From contig CM025850.1 in NCBI GenBank assembly GCA_003952965.2, positions 2,355,580-2,419,579 on the forward strand: 64,000 nucleotides of DNA. The letters are read 5' to 3'. The DNA comes from Morella rubra. Its lineage: Eukaryota; Streptophyta; Magnoliopsida; Fagales; Myricaceae. This document shows, one piece after another, positions 11,815 to 22,610 of this stretch. A model generated the notes under the pieces. It worked only from the letters and a program-made list of their open reading frames with translations. It made no database searches and had not been told where the DNA came from. Made by a program: the position numbers and the translations under genes. Position 1 is the stretch's first letter, and every line of letters begins with the position of its first letter.

Positions 11815-12549
11815 GTACTCACGTTTTTTATTATTCCACGGGGTATGAACATGTGCATGGCACGAATTAATTGGTCAGAGTGCAACGGCCCTGGCTAATG
11901 ATATAGCTATATATCAAAGCTTATACTAACAATTCATTAGTCACTAGATTCAGATCTTTTGCGTCTCTGCTCTAACCGATTTTAGCATCTTTTTTCTTTC
12001 TCTTCTAACTGAATTTGGCATTTTGTGTGTCTCTCCTTTAACTGATTTTGACATCTTTTCTCTAAGCAAATGGTATCTTTTTCTCTCTCCTCTTGGCCGA
12101 ATCCTATAAATACTCCACTCCCTCTTCTCCTTTAACAACGACCATTACAGCCAAGTGTTTTTTATTCTAATTTTTCAGTACTCGCGGGGTTTAAGAATTA
12201 AGAGCAACTTGCTCATTAATGGGATAAGACTTGTTTGAGGTTGCACGCACGGTACAATTAATGCTCATCGTGATCAGACAACTATTTCTAAAGAGTCGAC
12301 GTTGACGAAGACTTTGGCGATAAACTAAGGACTACGTACTAGTGTAGCAAATTGATGAGAGTTTCTTTTCCATGTTTGGGGAGGAGATCGGGCCATGTGG
12401 TGAGCACGATGTAGTCAATTATATATTGACATCATTGAGAACGCCTTCTATAAATTACCTCTTGACTATACAATTAGAAATGTCAGAGTTATGCATTAAC
12501 TATATATAATTATGCTTCAAAATTCGTTGGAGTTCGATACATATGTTTA

Positions 12550-12590
<41 letters not shown>

Positions 12591-13149
12591 ATGATTAGGT
12601 TTGGGAACATTAATGAGGAACTTAATTGCCCCGAATTTGATGAGTAGATCCAGGAGATAATTGGAATCATTTTGATCTTTATTAGGATACGTCAGATGCA
12701 TATGTAGCACATTTAACACCGACCATTACAGTCAAGTACTGCTATTAACAATGACCATTACAATAAGTGTGTTTTCTTCTAATTTTTCAGCACTACTCGC
12801 ATTGTTTAAGTATGACCGCGGAAGTCTTCGTCTTTCTTTAATTTATTCAAGTAATTGTATACTTTTTTGTTTAATTGTTATTAGGGTAACGTTTTTTAAT
12901 CCTTTTTTTTTTCATTAATCCAGGCGGTACTCTAATTAGCTGGAGATCGAACCATTTCCTTTCACGTTCGAGGTTTTTTATTTTTGTATTTCTGTTGGTG
13001 CCTTTCACATGGAAACATTAAAATCGTCCAACGCCTTTGTTTGGGCCCTGAGTCATCTATTTCGATGGTGTTACTCGCGGAATCAAGCAGAACTTGTGCA
13101 TGGCATAGAAACGGATATAGAAGTCACAAATATGCCCTCGGGCAACGTG
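11815..13149. other. Repeat-rich intergenic DNA, no gene
   Basis: Contains two partial copies (12140-12190, 12720-12895) of the repeat at 4200-4341 and a TA microsatellite. 11950-12140 is rich in TCTTTT/CTCTC. The open frame at 12984-13166 runs into the CACTA terminus and has no recognisable domain. Confidence 0.5.
12555..12588. repeat. TA microsatellite
   Basis: An uninterrupted run of TA dinucleotides of about 34 bases. Confidence 0.95.
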
Positions 13150-14419
13150 CACTACTAAAATTTTGAGCTTTAGTGACAACTAATTTCGTCATTAAAAGTC
13201 CTTTAATAGTGACGAAATGCTATTTTTGTCACTAAAAATGGATTATTTGTGATGAAAATGGATTTCGTCACTAAAAGTTAATTTTTTTTTTTGTGTGATA
13301 AAAATATTTGTTACCACACCATTCGATTGGTACTAGTTGCCATCGATCGCACTTTTTGTGATGAAATGGTCCGTCACGAACTGCATAGGGCTTTGGTGAC
13401 AAAATTACTTCATCACCCTTATCGATCAATCGTGAATAAGGACGACTGATCAGTCTGATGGAGTTGAGAGACCCCGATCGATCGATAATTAAAAACAATC
13501 GATTGGGAAGAAATTGACACATGGCACACGCCGAGCGCAGTAGGTAACTTTCACATAATTGATTATCGCGCAACGAATGGCATGCTAGCACGTGTCCACA
13601 CAAGGCGATCAATCGGTAGCGCAACCGTCACTTTTTTGAATCATCAAGCGATTGTAATGAAGTGATGATCGATCGGTACGTCAATGAATGGAAGTGTGCC
13701 ACATGTATAAAATAGTACTTGACCGATTTGTATGTGGAATCTCTCATACACTCTAAAAAACACTCTCAACGATTAATGCCATTTGATCTTGCATTGTCCT
13801 TCAAAGTGCGTAGAAAGGTCTCCGTTGTCATCAACATTAAAGGTATGTAGTTAATTCGTGTTTTAAGCAGTTTTAAATAGGTTTTTAGCTTAGTTTTTTT
13901 TTAAATTTGCTATGTAATCCATTTAGCTCTGTAAAATTTAATTTTTTTTTTAGTGTTAAAGTTTATTTTAGGAATTTAGGATTGTTTAGGGATCAATTTG
14001 GGGGTCGTTTGGGGCGTGTTTTGCTATAATATGGGTTTCGCGTTTTTTTTCCCAACGTCCCTATGCCGATCTAATGGTATTCATGCCAATAGATCGTCAG
14101 GTGGCTGTTGAGATAAGTGATCAATCGATAGGTGGTTTTTTAAGATAGTCGATCGATCTGTAGTTAAACGGTGCATTCTGTTTTCCTACCAATCGATTGG
14201 CGTATGTGGTCGATCGATCGTTTAGTTATTTTTGACACCGATTGATCACACATGTACTGATTGATCGCCTCTCAGACACTGTGCATCTCAATTATTAGAA
14301 ACGATCGATCAGTAGTCGATAAAGTGCGTTTTGAATTTGCCATCGATCGATTGCCGTTATGGGTGTAGATTGATCGGTGATCGTAAATTGAAACTGTGCA
14401 TTTACAATAACAAGCGATT
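13150..14419 (+). mobile_element. CACTA element, 5' terminal and subterminal region (copy A)
   Basis: Starts with CACTACTAAAATTTTGAG, followed by alternating TTTTAGTGACGAAA / TTTCGTCACTAAAA words in both orientations (13170-13290), the standard start of plant CACTA (En/Spm) elements. From 13320 to 14400 the short palindromic word CGATCGATCG and variants recur many times, as expected of subterminal repeats bound by the TNPA-type protein. It is cut at 14420 by an LTR. No 3' end (TAGTG) was found. Confidence 0.82.
13700..13848 (+). promoter_or_regulatory. CACTA transcript start region: TATA box, 5' UTR exon, splice donor
   Basis: TATAAAAT at 13706-13713 is followed by a CACTCTCAAC-rich exon and the donor CATTAAAG/GTATGT at 13842/13843. 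The two other CACTA copies carry the same arrangement: CAA/GTATGT at 30764/30765 and TTAAAG/GTATGC near 44764. All three share a T-rich intron start that later reads TGTTTNGGG. Conservation across three diverged copies supports a real spliced leader of the element's transcript. Confidence 0.6.
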
Positions 14420-15610
14420 TGTGAGTCTAGGTGACCACCAAAGAGGGGGGATGAACTGAGTTTTAATAAAATCTGAAACTTTTTCGATAATAACCCAAAT
14501 CTAAAAGCGTTCTAGAGTAATAAATCCTAGCACAATAATAACCACAATAAATAATAGAGAGTAAGGGAAGACAGATATTTTTAGGTGGTTCGGCCAAGAC
14601 TTGCCTAAGTCCACCCCCTAGGCTATTGTCTTCCTTGGGCTTTCTTTACTATTGTCCAATAGTAATCACACCTTAGCTTCCGGGTGCTAAGTAACCGTTA
14701 CAAGCGTTTTGCCGAGGTCACCCTCCAACTCTTACAACAAATCTCACACTCACGTAAGATTTCTTCTATCCTCACAGGTAGGCTCAAGTGCTTCCCACAC
14801 TTTAGTGTTTTTCAAGGTTTGATGAAAGAAGTAATAAACAATAGCTCTTAAAGCTTGATGTTCAAATACAAGGCACAATAAAGAGCAAGAAGACAAGATC
14901 AGAGATTGAATACTATAGTAATAGCAAGTGGCAGCTGTAGCTTTCTAGGAATTTGTGCAAGCTTTCTTCTTTTAATTTTTTCTCTGTCTTGGTAGGCTAG
15001 GTCATGAATGATGATTCAAGTGGTGACCTTTCCTCTGTCCATATTGTTATATTTATAAGCCTTCAATCTTGAGTGGTCCCCAAGGACTTTATTGTAATGT
15101 TGGATAGGTGCCCTAAGTGCCACAACATCATAAATGAGAGGTGATGTCACTGAATTTAAAAGGAAATCCACAACATGTGTTGACGCATTACTCCTATGTG
15201 TCCACAACATCTTCAAGTCTGGAAATAGGTTATCAGGTATCAGTAACATGTGTCGACACTATCTTCTCATGTGCCGACATCATCCTTTCATGTGTCGGCA
15301 GTTTCTTCACATGTGTCGACACCACAATAATGGCGCCCGAGTTGCCATGCAATGTGTCGACACTTTCATTCCATGTGTTGACACCACCAGATAGGCTTTT
15401 GGGTGCATGTTCAATGTGTGGACACCATATCCACTATTTATCGACACCATCTTTGCTAGAAGAGTTTTTCAGTGCTTGGATGTTGCAATAGCTTTTCCAC
15501 TTTGACTTAAAAACTCCTACAATAGAAAATATGAAGGTTTAAGTAAGAACCATGGTGTTTGATACAAATATAGGGCTATGTAATCACAAGAGAGACTAGC
15601 GTTCACTTCC
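14420..15610 (-). mobile_element. Copia LTR (SIRE-like motifs), solo or truncated
   Basis: Begins TGTGAGTCTAGG and contains the blocks GAGGGGGGATGAACTGAG and GGTGGTTCGGCCAA...CCTAAGTCCACC, which in reverse are common in SIRE-like copia LTRs. It is a paralogue of the LTR at 32581-38187 over its whole length, including the CACAATAAAGAGCAAGAAGAC stretch that is the empty version of the hAT site there. The 5' junction at 14420 is good; the 3' end near 15610 is uncertain and no target duplication was found. Confidence 0.72.
15134..15440. repeat. Degenerate tandem repeat with core CATGTGTCGACAC
   Basis: The core word or close variants (TGTGTTGACG, TGTGCCGACA, TGTGTCGGCA) occurs about ten times at 20-35 base spacing inside the LTR. 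A shorter set of the same words lies at 37690-37940 in the paralogous LTR. Confidence 0.8.
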
Positions 15611-15832
15611 CATAATTTTGGCTCCCCAAAGTTTTATCATCATTGCAAAACTTTCTTTCCTTACTTTTTCACCAACTCTCATAAAACTTTTTCACTTTTT
15701 CACCAACTTCCATAAACTTTTTCACCAATTTTTTTCTCAACTCACATAAACTATCTTAACTTTTTCACCAACTCCCATACCAAAAATTTTAACCACCCCA
15801 AAATTTTGACACTCAAACACAAACGGGATTGT
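15611..15832. repeat. MITE-like A/T-rich segment with CTTTTTCACCAACT words
   Basis: The phrase ACTTTTTCACCAACTCCCAT or variants occurs four times here and again at 22440-22500, and both segments end in ACCCCAAAAAT-like runs. This suggests two copies of one small element. No clear terminal inverted repeat was delimited. Confidence 0.4.
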
Positions 15833-15939
15833 GGATTGGATCGCCAATTATTGCAGCTCTAATATTTTAATTATTTTTTTATTTTTTATTTATTAACACA
15901 TATTTATATACATTGTTGCAACATACATAAAATGTTTGG

Positions 15940-16442
15940 AGTTAAGCGTGTGCACGCTTCGAGGACAGGGGCGGATTGCCATCCCAAGAGATGCAGGAGT
16001 CAGAGCTAACCATTGAGTCGCTGTAGATGCTCCTGAAGATGCAGCCAGTGGCCAGCGAGCATCCAATGATGCTAGCGCGCCTTTTGATGAGCTAATGTAA
16101 GAGGATCACACCTTGTTCCAGCTTTTCGAGTACCAAGGATTCTGGCATCAGCTCTCCTGAAGGGGTTTCTATGTGGAAAGCATGGTACGAGATTTCCTAT
16201 TAAGCTGTTATCGCTGTTGGGGATGGAGATGAGCTGCAGCTAAGAGTGTGAGACGTCCAGTTCTTATTCTCACCAGATATCATTGGTGCTTATTTGAGCT
16301 GTAAGCGGCCCTCAACCTCATGCTTCGCAGCTATACCCCTGATTGATGAGGAGACAACGTCAAAGCAGGACCTATGGACCATTATGACAGGGCCGGCATG
16401 TGCAGTTGTTGTCAGCCTCATTAAACAGAGCGAGTTCACTTA
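15940..16442 (+). pseudogene. Plant transposon protein fragment, paralogue of 27720-28210
   Basis: On the plus strand, broken frames read LFEYQGFWHQLS, GFYVESMVRDFL, VQFLFSPDIIGAYLSC and SKQDLWTIMTGPACAVVVSL before the match ends at about 16442. The same blocks occur in the same order on the minus strand at 28100-27720 (LFEYQGF.HQLS, GFCVDAVVQDFF, VQFLFSADVIVDFLNC, SEQDLCTLMTGKTSAVVGS). The DNA upstream also matches (AGTTAAGCGTG...CACG at 15941 and at 28231 reversed). From memory it resembles the Pfam 'putative plant transposon protein' domain (Transposase_32). At least two stops are present. Function of that domain is unknown. Confidence 0.72.
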
Positions 16443-17409
16443 ACACCCTTCAGCCATTCACAACACTTCTTACAATCATCCTTTGTCAAAGTAAAAGATG
16501 CTTGAGGCATCACCTCGTGCTGACCCCGAACCTACAAATGTAATTCCTTTTTAATGCCCATTAGTGCCAAGTCCCTCCGAGCACTAGCATTGTCCTTTGT
16601 CTTACCATCGACGTTCATCAAAGTTCCCAACACATTGTCACAAATATTCTACTTTATGTGCTTGACGTCCAAATTATGTCGAAGTTTCAAATCTGACCAG
16701 TATAGCAACTCAGAATATGCAGCGCTTCGTCCAACTTAACTCATTTTCAATTCAAAGAATATGCAAGCAAATTATCAAAAATGAATCCATCCTGACGGAA
16801 TCAAATATCGTCCGGACGAACGTCCGACCTCACAATAAACCGTTCGAACGCTTATCTCGCTGTCCAAACGCTTTTAACGATCTAATTTTTTTATAGCTCA
16901 TACTATTCAATTTATTACCAAGTTTTAAATAAGCAAAGTGTGTTAATAACAAATATAAACCTAAGTGTGTCAGTGACAAGTATATTAGTCACAAATATAA
17001 ACCCAAGTGTGTTAATAACATAAATAATCTTAAATGTATTAGATAATAGTTTTGAAGTTTGAAGGAGTGTAACGAAATGAGAAACACAACATAAATTAAC
17101 ATGTTGTACTACGGATGATTAAATAGAACTAAAATAACATAACTATATCAAATGTCCTCAAAACATAATATGAACAAAATAACATAAAATAAATGCAGAT
17201 AATGTCCTCAAAACATAATATAAAAATAAATAACATAAAGTACTACTACTCCTCATCCGCGAGATGTAGAACCTCGCGTACACGCCACTTCTGCTCCTCC
17301 ATCTAACCGACCGCAGAGCCAAGGCATGTAACTGTGCACCAGATGCCACGGTCTTCAGATCAGACTTAACTGCATCCACCTCCTTCTTCCACTGAGAGTT
17401 CTACTAGCC

Positions 17410-17870
17410 AACCTTACTCGGCCTGATGAAAAGAAAGCTCAGTCTTGAGTTTCTTTGGGTCAATGCAGTAGGATAGGATCAAGTGCATGACCTGCAAAAA
17501 AGGAAGCAGTTGTCTATGTTGCATGTTGCATGTTGCTTCCCTCCAAAATAACTGTATCCAGACCCAGCATTGTACAGAATACCTTAAATTTATAAGGCCG
17601 GCCCTCTTCAGAAAGCAATAAGTTAAGGGATGCTGCCATAGGCCTCTCATAGCCAAAGAACCTCGCTAGCTCGTCCAGTGAGAACATGTCTCGGGTGTTA
17701 CGAACGATGACCTCCCAACCAGGCTTTGAGACGTCAGCCACCCGACGAATAATGGCGTAGAATTCCCGCATCATATCCACGGATACATAACCTGTCCTCT
17801 GAAGGAACAGTACCCAACTCGCCTGCTCCACCACCTTCAGAAACGTCTGATCCTTAAATCAAAGATCATT
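17410..17870 (-). pseudogene. Plant transposon protein fragment (second type)
   Basis: On the minus strand the clearest frame (17834 to 17514) reads VEQASWVLFLQRTGYVSVDM, MREFYAIIRRVAD and VRNTRDMFSLDELARFFGYE, followed by a shifted frame further left. The W...V..DMMREFYA...V...FS...L..F layout fits the same broad 'putative plant transposon protein' class as 15940 and 27000, but sequence identity to those is low. A helical stretch (DAVKSDLKTVASGAQLHALA) lies further left at 17379-17320 and could be its C-terminus. Broken by frameshifts. Confidence 0.55.
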
Positions 17871-18887
17871 GAAATCAGCTAAAGTAATCTGCAGCTCGAT
17901 AACTATCAAGCGGGACATAATGACTGTCCGATGCTGCTCCACCGAAAAACTGGAGCTAAAGCTGGCTTGAGATCTGCCTGGCTACTGGAAGCCTTGATAT
18001 CGAAACGTGGACACTTGCTCATTTTTTTAATCTATACAAAAAAGTTTGCATGGTTAGACAAGGCATTCGCACTAAAGAAAACAACGTTCACATGGTTAGA
18101 CAAACCGCTTGCACGGTTAAGACATTGTTCGCATAGTTAGTCCCCTGTGCGAACGGATGGCATATATACAAACATTTGGTGAAAATGATGACGTTTCCAC
18201 CAAACACGTCCGAACAGCGAACGATAGTCATTCGAACGATGAAAAAAAAACAAATATTCAGAATAAATATAAAAAGGCATCCAGACTACTTGGATAAGGC
18301 GTCTGGACACATTCTAAAGGACAGCTTTTAAATTCTACCATGGTGAAAATGATGACCTTTTCACCACAAACATCTGAACAACGAGCGCCTGTCATCCGAA
18401 CGGGAAAGACAGAAAAGACTATTGAAATTAAATATAAACAAGTGTCCGAACTGCTTGGATAAACCGTCTGGAGACTTTCAAAACGACCGTATATCTCTTT
18501 TGGTATACTACTAGACATCCAAACGTCTGCAAATAGTGTCTGGATGCTTCGGGGAAGACAACCAAGTTAACTTAGCCATGACAGCCTCCCTTCACCTCTT
18601 ACACACTCCTCAATACACTACCAAATCTCTAAAAAAATACACTCAAAGCAATCCTAACACTTACCACAATCAATTTCTACAAAAAAAAAAAAAAAAAAAA
18701 TCAATCAAAACACGCAATGTAGTATACAAAAAATGGGATTGGAATTTTATACATAAAACTAAAAAGAAAAAAAAACAAATTTTTACCGCTAAAATTGAAT
18801 AAAATGTCATCCATCAAAAGCATCCGGACGGATATTTTACAATAAAAGATGAATTTACATTAAAAGCGTCCGGACAGATATTTCACG

Positions 18888-18958
18888 TTCTGACTATTAT
18901 GAGACATTTGATGAATTTTATGCAAAGTTGAATGATATTTTAAATTCATATTTTATGT
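18888..18958 (+). pseudogene. Inverted scrap of copia gag
   Basis: Encodes ETFDEFYAKLNDIL on the plus strand. It is nearly identical over about 60 bases to the reverse complement of 19395-19475, part of the minus-strand gag nearby. A further short piece of the same sequence in minus orientation lies at 18843-18860, so this can fold into a hairpin. Confidence 0.75.
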
Positions 18959-19698
18959 TACATGAACCGTTTAAACCTATTCGAACCATTAAAAGCATCC
19001 GGACGATGTTCTCCTGACATCGTGTGATGTGGAAGCACACGTTTCGTTGAATAAACGTCACGTCGCGTCCGGACGCTCCACAATAAGTCTGGACGGTGAC
19101 ATCTATTTCAACCATCATCCTAGATAAACACGTGTAAGCCATGCGATTGTTATATAGATGTCCGGATGGTATTGTTGTCTGTTCGAACAATTTCGTTTCA
19201 TCTTATGCGTCCAAACATGTTGCTAAACCGTTCAGATGCTTACAGTTGTTTACAACCGTCGTCCTCATTAAACACGTGTAAGCCATGTGATTGCAATATA
19301 GACGTCGGACGGTTTCCTCTATGGCGGTTACTTTAGCTCTTGAATCTCTGAGGAAGAGATCTCATGACTTTTCTCACAACTCTAACTTTTGGAATTCTAT
19401 CACCAACATAAAAGATGAATTTACAATATCATTCAAATTTGCATAAAATTCATCAAATGTCTCATAATCCTTAATGTAGATTTCTTCAAATCTTCTTGTC
19501 AACATTTAAAGTTTAGAATTCTTCACTGTATTTGTACCTTCATGTGTTGTCTCCAAGATTTTCCAACCATCATAAGCTATTTCACACATACAAATACTTT
19601 TAAATTCATTAGGAGAAATAGCCATAAATATAGCATGTAGTCCTTTACTATTATAATTACTTTCACTTACCTCTTCTTTGGACCAAGTTGTTGGCTTC

Positions 19699-20934
19699 TG
19701 TTCACAATTAATATTTTGGTGATTTCAATAAATGAATTAAGTTTACAAAATGGACATCTTCAAAGACAAAGACATTTTTATCAAAGAGCTAAAGACAAGA
19801 AGATTGAAGATCAAGAAGATGCAAGGAACTCAAAAGTAAAGATTCAAGACTATAGGGTATAATCTTGTAACTCTTAGTTTCACTTTTGACAAGGATTTGA
19901 ATCACACACTTTCATATCTTTTAAACTGTGCATAAATTTCTCATCACAAGTTTGACAATCAAAATGCACTTTAAATATTTTCAAATCATCCTTGTATAAA
20001 CTCTCAGGCCTTGGTTATACTTTTGGGAAGTTGGTTTTTGAAATTAGGATTTCAAAAATGTCAAAAACTGGCTTTTTAATTGTAGCGAATGATGAACAAT
20101 GTTATAGCGGTCTATGAAGCGGTCGACCACTATATGAAGCTGATCGTCCTCTACATGAAACAGATGACGGGGCGCGTAGGACAAAAATTTGACAGCATTC
20201 AAATTTTATGACCATTGGGCAACGGCTAGTTGAAGCGGTTGACCAGGTACAACGGGAAAATTGTCAGATCACCCCAACGACTAGTTTTATAATGTGGCCT
20301 ATATAAAGACCTTCTTAATGTCTAAAAACAAGAGAGAACGACCACATATATTTTTATAGCTTGAGAAAGATCTTAAACCTTCTTATTTCATATTTCTCAT
20401 ATCATTCACACAAATTACATCTTCATATCCTTGTAAGTGTATGAATCAAAAGAGATAAAACTTTCCATTTTCTTATCCCCTCTTTCAGAGAGTTTAATTC
20501 TTGTATCCCTATTCAGAGAAGTGTTTCCTTTAGTGTGGTTGTTCACTAAAGAAGAAGCTTAGGGAGAGTATATCTCAATCTTGGTTAGGTTGTGAATGGT
20601 GCGTCCAAAAAACCACTTGAGTTGTGAGTGTTGAGCCCGGGAAAGCACTTGTAAGGTTCTAAGACCCGAAAGCTAGAGTGTACACTATTTGAAGATAGTG
20701 GGAAAACCTCAAGGCTTGGTAAAGGAGCTTGAGGGGTGAATGTAGGCAGGTTTGCCGAACCACCTAAAAATCTCATGTTTGCTTCTCTAACCCTACTCTT
20801 TACATTTAGCACTTATTTACTTATCGCATCAATATTTGTGCTAAATTATCCTTTACTTTGCAAACACGATTTTGGGGGTTAAAAGCAAAAAAGTTTGAAA
20901 ACTCAATTTACCCCCTTCTTGGGTTACCTTAATC
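19699..20934 (+). mobile_element. LTR inserted into copia gag (probably solo)
   Basis: About 1.2 kb of non-coding DNA interrupts the gag frame. It begins TGTTCACAATTAATATTTTG and ends near the block CTCAATTTACCCCCTTCTTG, typical of the 3' part of SIRE-like copia LTRs in plus orientation. It contains GTCCTATA-type elements such as GTGGCCTATATAAAGACC at 20293-20310, a good TATA box. No clear target duplication was found; boundaries are uncertain by about 10 bases. Confidence 0.7.
20299..20306 (+). promoter_or_regulatory. TATA box of the inserted LTR
   Basis: CCTATATAAAGACC in the middle of the plus-strand LTR, followed about 35 bases later by AAACAAGAGAGAACG, a plausible U3/R boundary. Confidence 0.55.
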
Positions 20935-21150
20935 CTTGGAATTACACAAGTGCTAGCATCTTTGGGAACATCATTAGTGGATGGAATTTTCAATCATTTA
21001 CTACAAGAAATCCAAACATGTTCATCCATTAATATTAAAAACGCTCTTATACGAACTTTCCAAGAAGCATAGTTGCTTCCATCAAAATATGGAGGCACGG
21101 ATAAAGATTGACTTTTGTCCATCTAGACTAGGGTCAAGGACCAAGATTAA

Positions 21151-21164
21151 GCTCTGATACTAAT
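21151..21164 (-). promoter_or_regulatory. Primer binding site of the copia fragment
   Basis: Minus-strand ATTAGTATCAGAGC directly follows an LTR ending TTTTCA. It equals the usual TGGTATCAGAGC core with one change. Confidence 0.75.
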
Positions 21165-22258
21165 TGAAAAATAACGTTTAGACCCTAAGAACACCTAGGC
21201 GGGGGTGAGTAGGTGTTGCTCCTTTCTTTTTCAATGAATAGACAAATTTGAAACAAGTTGTAAATTAGTCTTGTCTAGATCTAAAAGTAATAAACAATTA
21301 ATAAGTACCAATCACACGCCCAAACAAGAGATTTGATAATGGAGTCGAAAACCTTATCAAAGGAAAAACCACTCCGGACTAGCAACCACCAAAAATTCAC
21401 CAAGAAGATAAACCTTACACCGGTAATTCAGACACGGGCAATATCCAATTGCTTGACTCTGAGTACCCCGAAGTAATAATCTAAACAATCCAGTTTAGAC
21501 CTACTCTCTTGCGGTTAACCGTCAGCCTTCTGAAGTTCTTCTTGTGAATCTCTTCAAGAATGCCTTGGTTCTTCAACACCGGTAACTCCGGCCTCCAATC
21601 TCCTTAAGCTCTCTAAGGCTTCTCACAGGAGGTGGGTTTTAATGGTGATTGATGTAGGGGAGAAAAAATATGAATACTTTAGGTGCAAAGGTATCAAAGG
21701 GTTTTTCTCTCAAGCATGAGACGCGAAGAAACAATAAAATAACTTGGGTGAAGGTCTTGGACATTTTTCTCACGGTTTAAATAGAATAGGAAAATAAAAT
21801 TCAAATCTGGAAGATTTCGCTCGAGCCAAGATCAAGCGAGCATCAAGCGAATTGAATCTTTATAAAACTTCAGCATTTTCGCTTGAGCCAAAATCGGGCT
21901 AAGGTACGGCGAAATGGTACAATGTAAAATGTCACATGTTTCACTCGAGCCAAGATCAAGCAAAGCTAGGGTTTAATCTGAAAAAATTCACATTTTTCGC
22001 TCGAGCGAAGATCAGGCGAAGGTCGAATGAAGTTATATTCTAAAGATAATTTTGAGTGATTTTAGGAATGGATCACACACATCGTGAATTTGAACTTTTT
22101 CTTCAAAATTCAAACGCCCTTCATCCTTATCATCGTGATTCAAACGCTTTTCAATCCTAATCTTCATAGGAGACATCTTGAACACGTAAACAAACTCTTA
22201 TCTAAATAATTCAAATTACAATTCAAATTTGAAACAGAATCTATCAAAAATATTAACA
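21165..22258 (-). repeat. 5' LTR of the copia fragment, with four internal CTCGAGCCAAGATCAAGCGA repeats
   Basis: Starts TGAAAAATAACGTTTAGACC next to the PBS. The right end at TATTAACA (22258) is inferred from the TG...CA rule. Between 21810 and 22030 a unit TTCGCTCGAGCCAAGATCAA and variants occurs four times, spaced about 55-75 bases; the GCTCGAGC core is a palindrome. Confidence 0.65.
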
Positions 22259-22309
22259 AAAAGGATTAATGGAAAATTTATGAAAGCTTTTAAGAATGTT
22301 GAAAGAATT

Positions 22310-22610
22310 GAGGTGGATTAGAGTTATGCATTTGACTGCCAAAATTTTGAAGTTTTGGCCTCATTAAACAATTACAAAATAATCTCTATATTCCCATCAA
22401 ATCATTCTTCTTCACTATAATATTCGTTCAAATCTTCTCTCTTTACTTTTTCACTAACTTCCATAAACTATTTTCTCTTTTTCACCAACTCTCATACCCC
22501 AAAAATAGAACTTTATATTTTTTGGGGAATGAATTCAAAGTCCATCGCAAAATTGTACTCTTTGGGACGCATTTTTTGGTGTCCCAAACAGTAAAATTTG
22601 TTATAGTATG
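22310..22610. repeat. MITE-like segment related to 15611-15832
   Basis: Shares CTTTTTCACTAACTTCCATA and ACCCCAAAAAT-type words with the segment at 15.6 kb. Ends undefined. The following 22611-23271 holds no gene or recognisable repeat. Confidence 0.35.

Larger units (their letters stand above)
16750..19330. repeat. Region of dispersed TCCGGACG / GTCCGAACG words (transposon subterminal-type repeats)
   Basis: Short words TCCGGACG, GTCCGAAC, GTCTGGAC and CGTCCAAACG recur in both orientations at 16795-16880, 18140-18560 and 18810-19320, usually 30-90 bases apart. They surround the minus-strand ORF at 17410-17870. The layout (ORF flanked by a high density of a short partly palindromic word) is like that of the GATCGATCG arrays of the CACTA copies but uses another word. 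No terminal inverted repeat was found, so the element class is inferred. Confidence 0.6.
19335..21122 (-). pseudogene. Copia gag, split by an inserted LTR
   Basis: Start ATG at 21122 (MDKSQSLSVPPYFDGSNYAS). Motif FDGSNYASWKVRIRAFL is the classic copia gag N-terminus. A stop lies near codon 42 (SCSK then TGA). The frame is left at about 20935 and resumes beyond the insert with TTWSKEE, then MAISPNEFKSI, WKILETTHEGTNTVKNSKL and RFEEIYIKDYETFDEFYANL, ending SLPQRFKS near 19340. These blocks are the normal order of UBN2-type gag. This is another lineage than the 4342-11809 element, judged by its different gag and LTR. Confidence 0.88.
19335..22258 (-). mobile_element. Copia element fragment: 5' LTR, primer site and gag, split by another LTR
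   Basis: In minus orientation: LTR about 22258-21165, PBS-like sequence at 21164-21151, gag N-terminus 21122-20940, an inserted LTR (20934-19699), gag continuation 19698-19335, then an abrupt end at the TCCGGACG region. It lacks everything 3' of mid-gag. Confidence 0.8.

Noticed and set aside
12984..13166. 60-codon open frame
   Set aside because: It crosses the CACTA terminus at 13150 and shows no domain.
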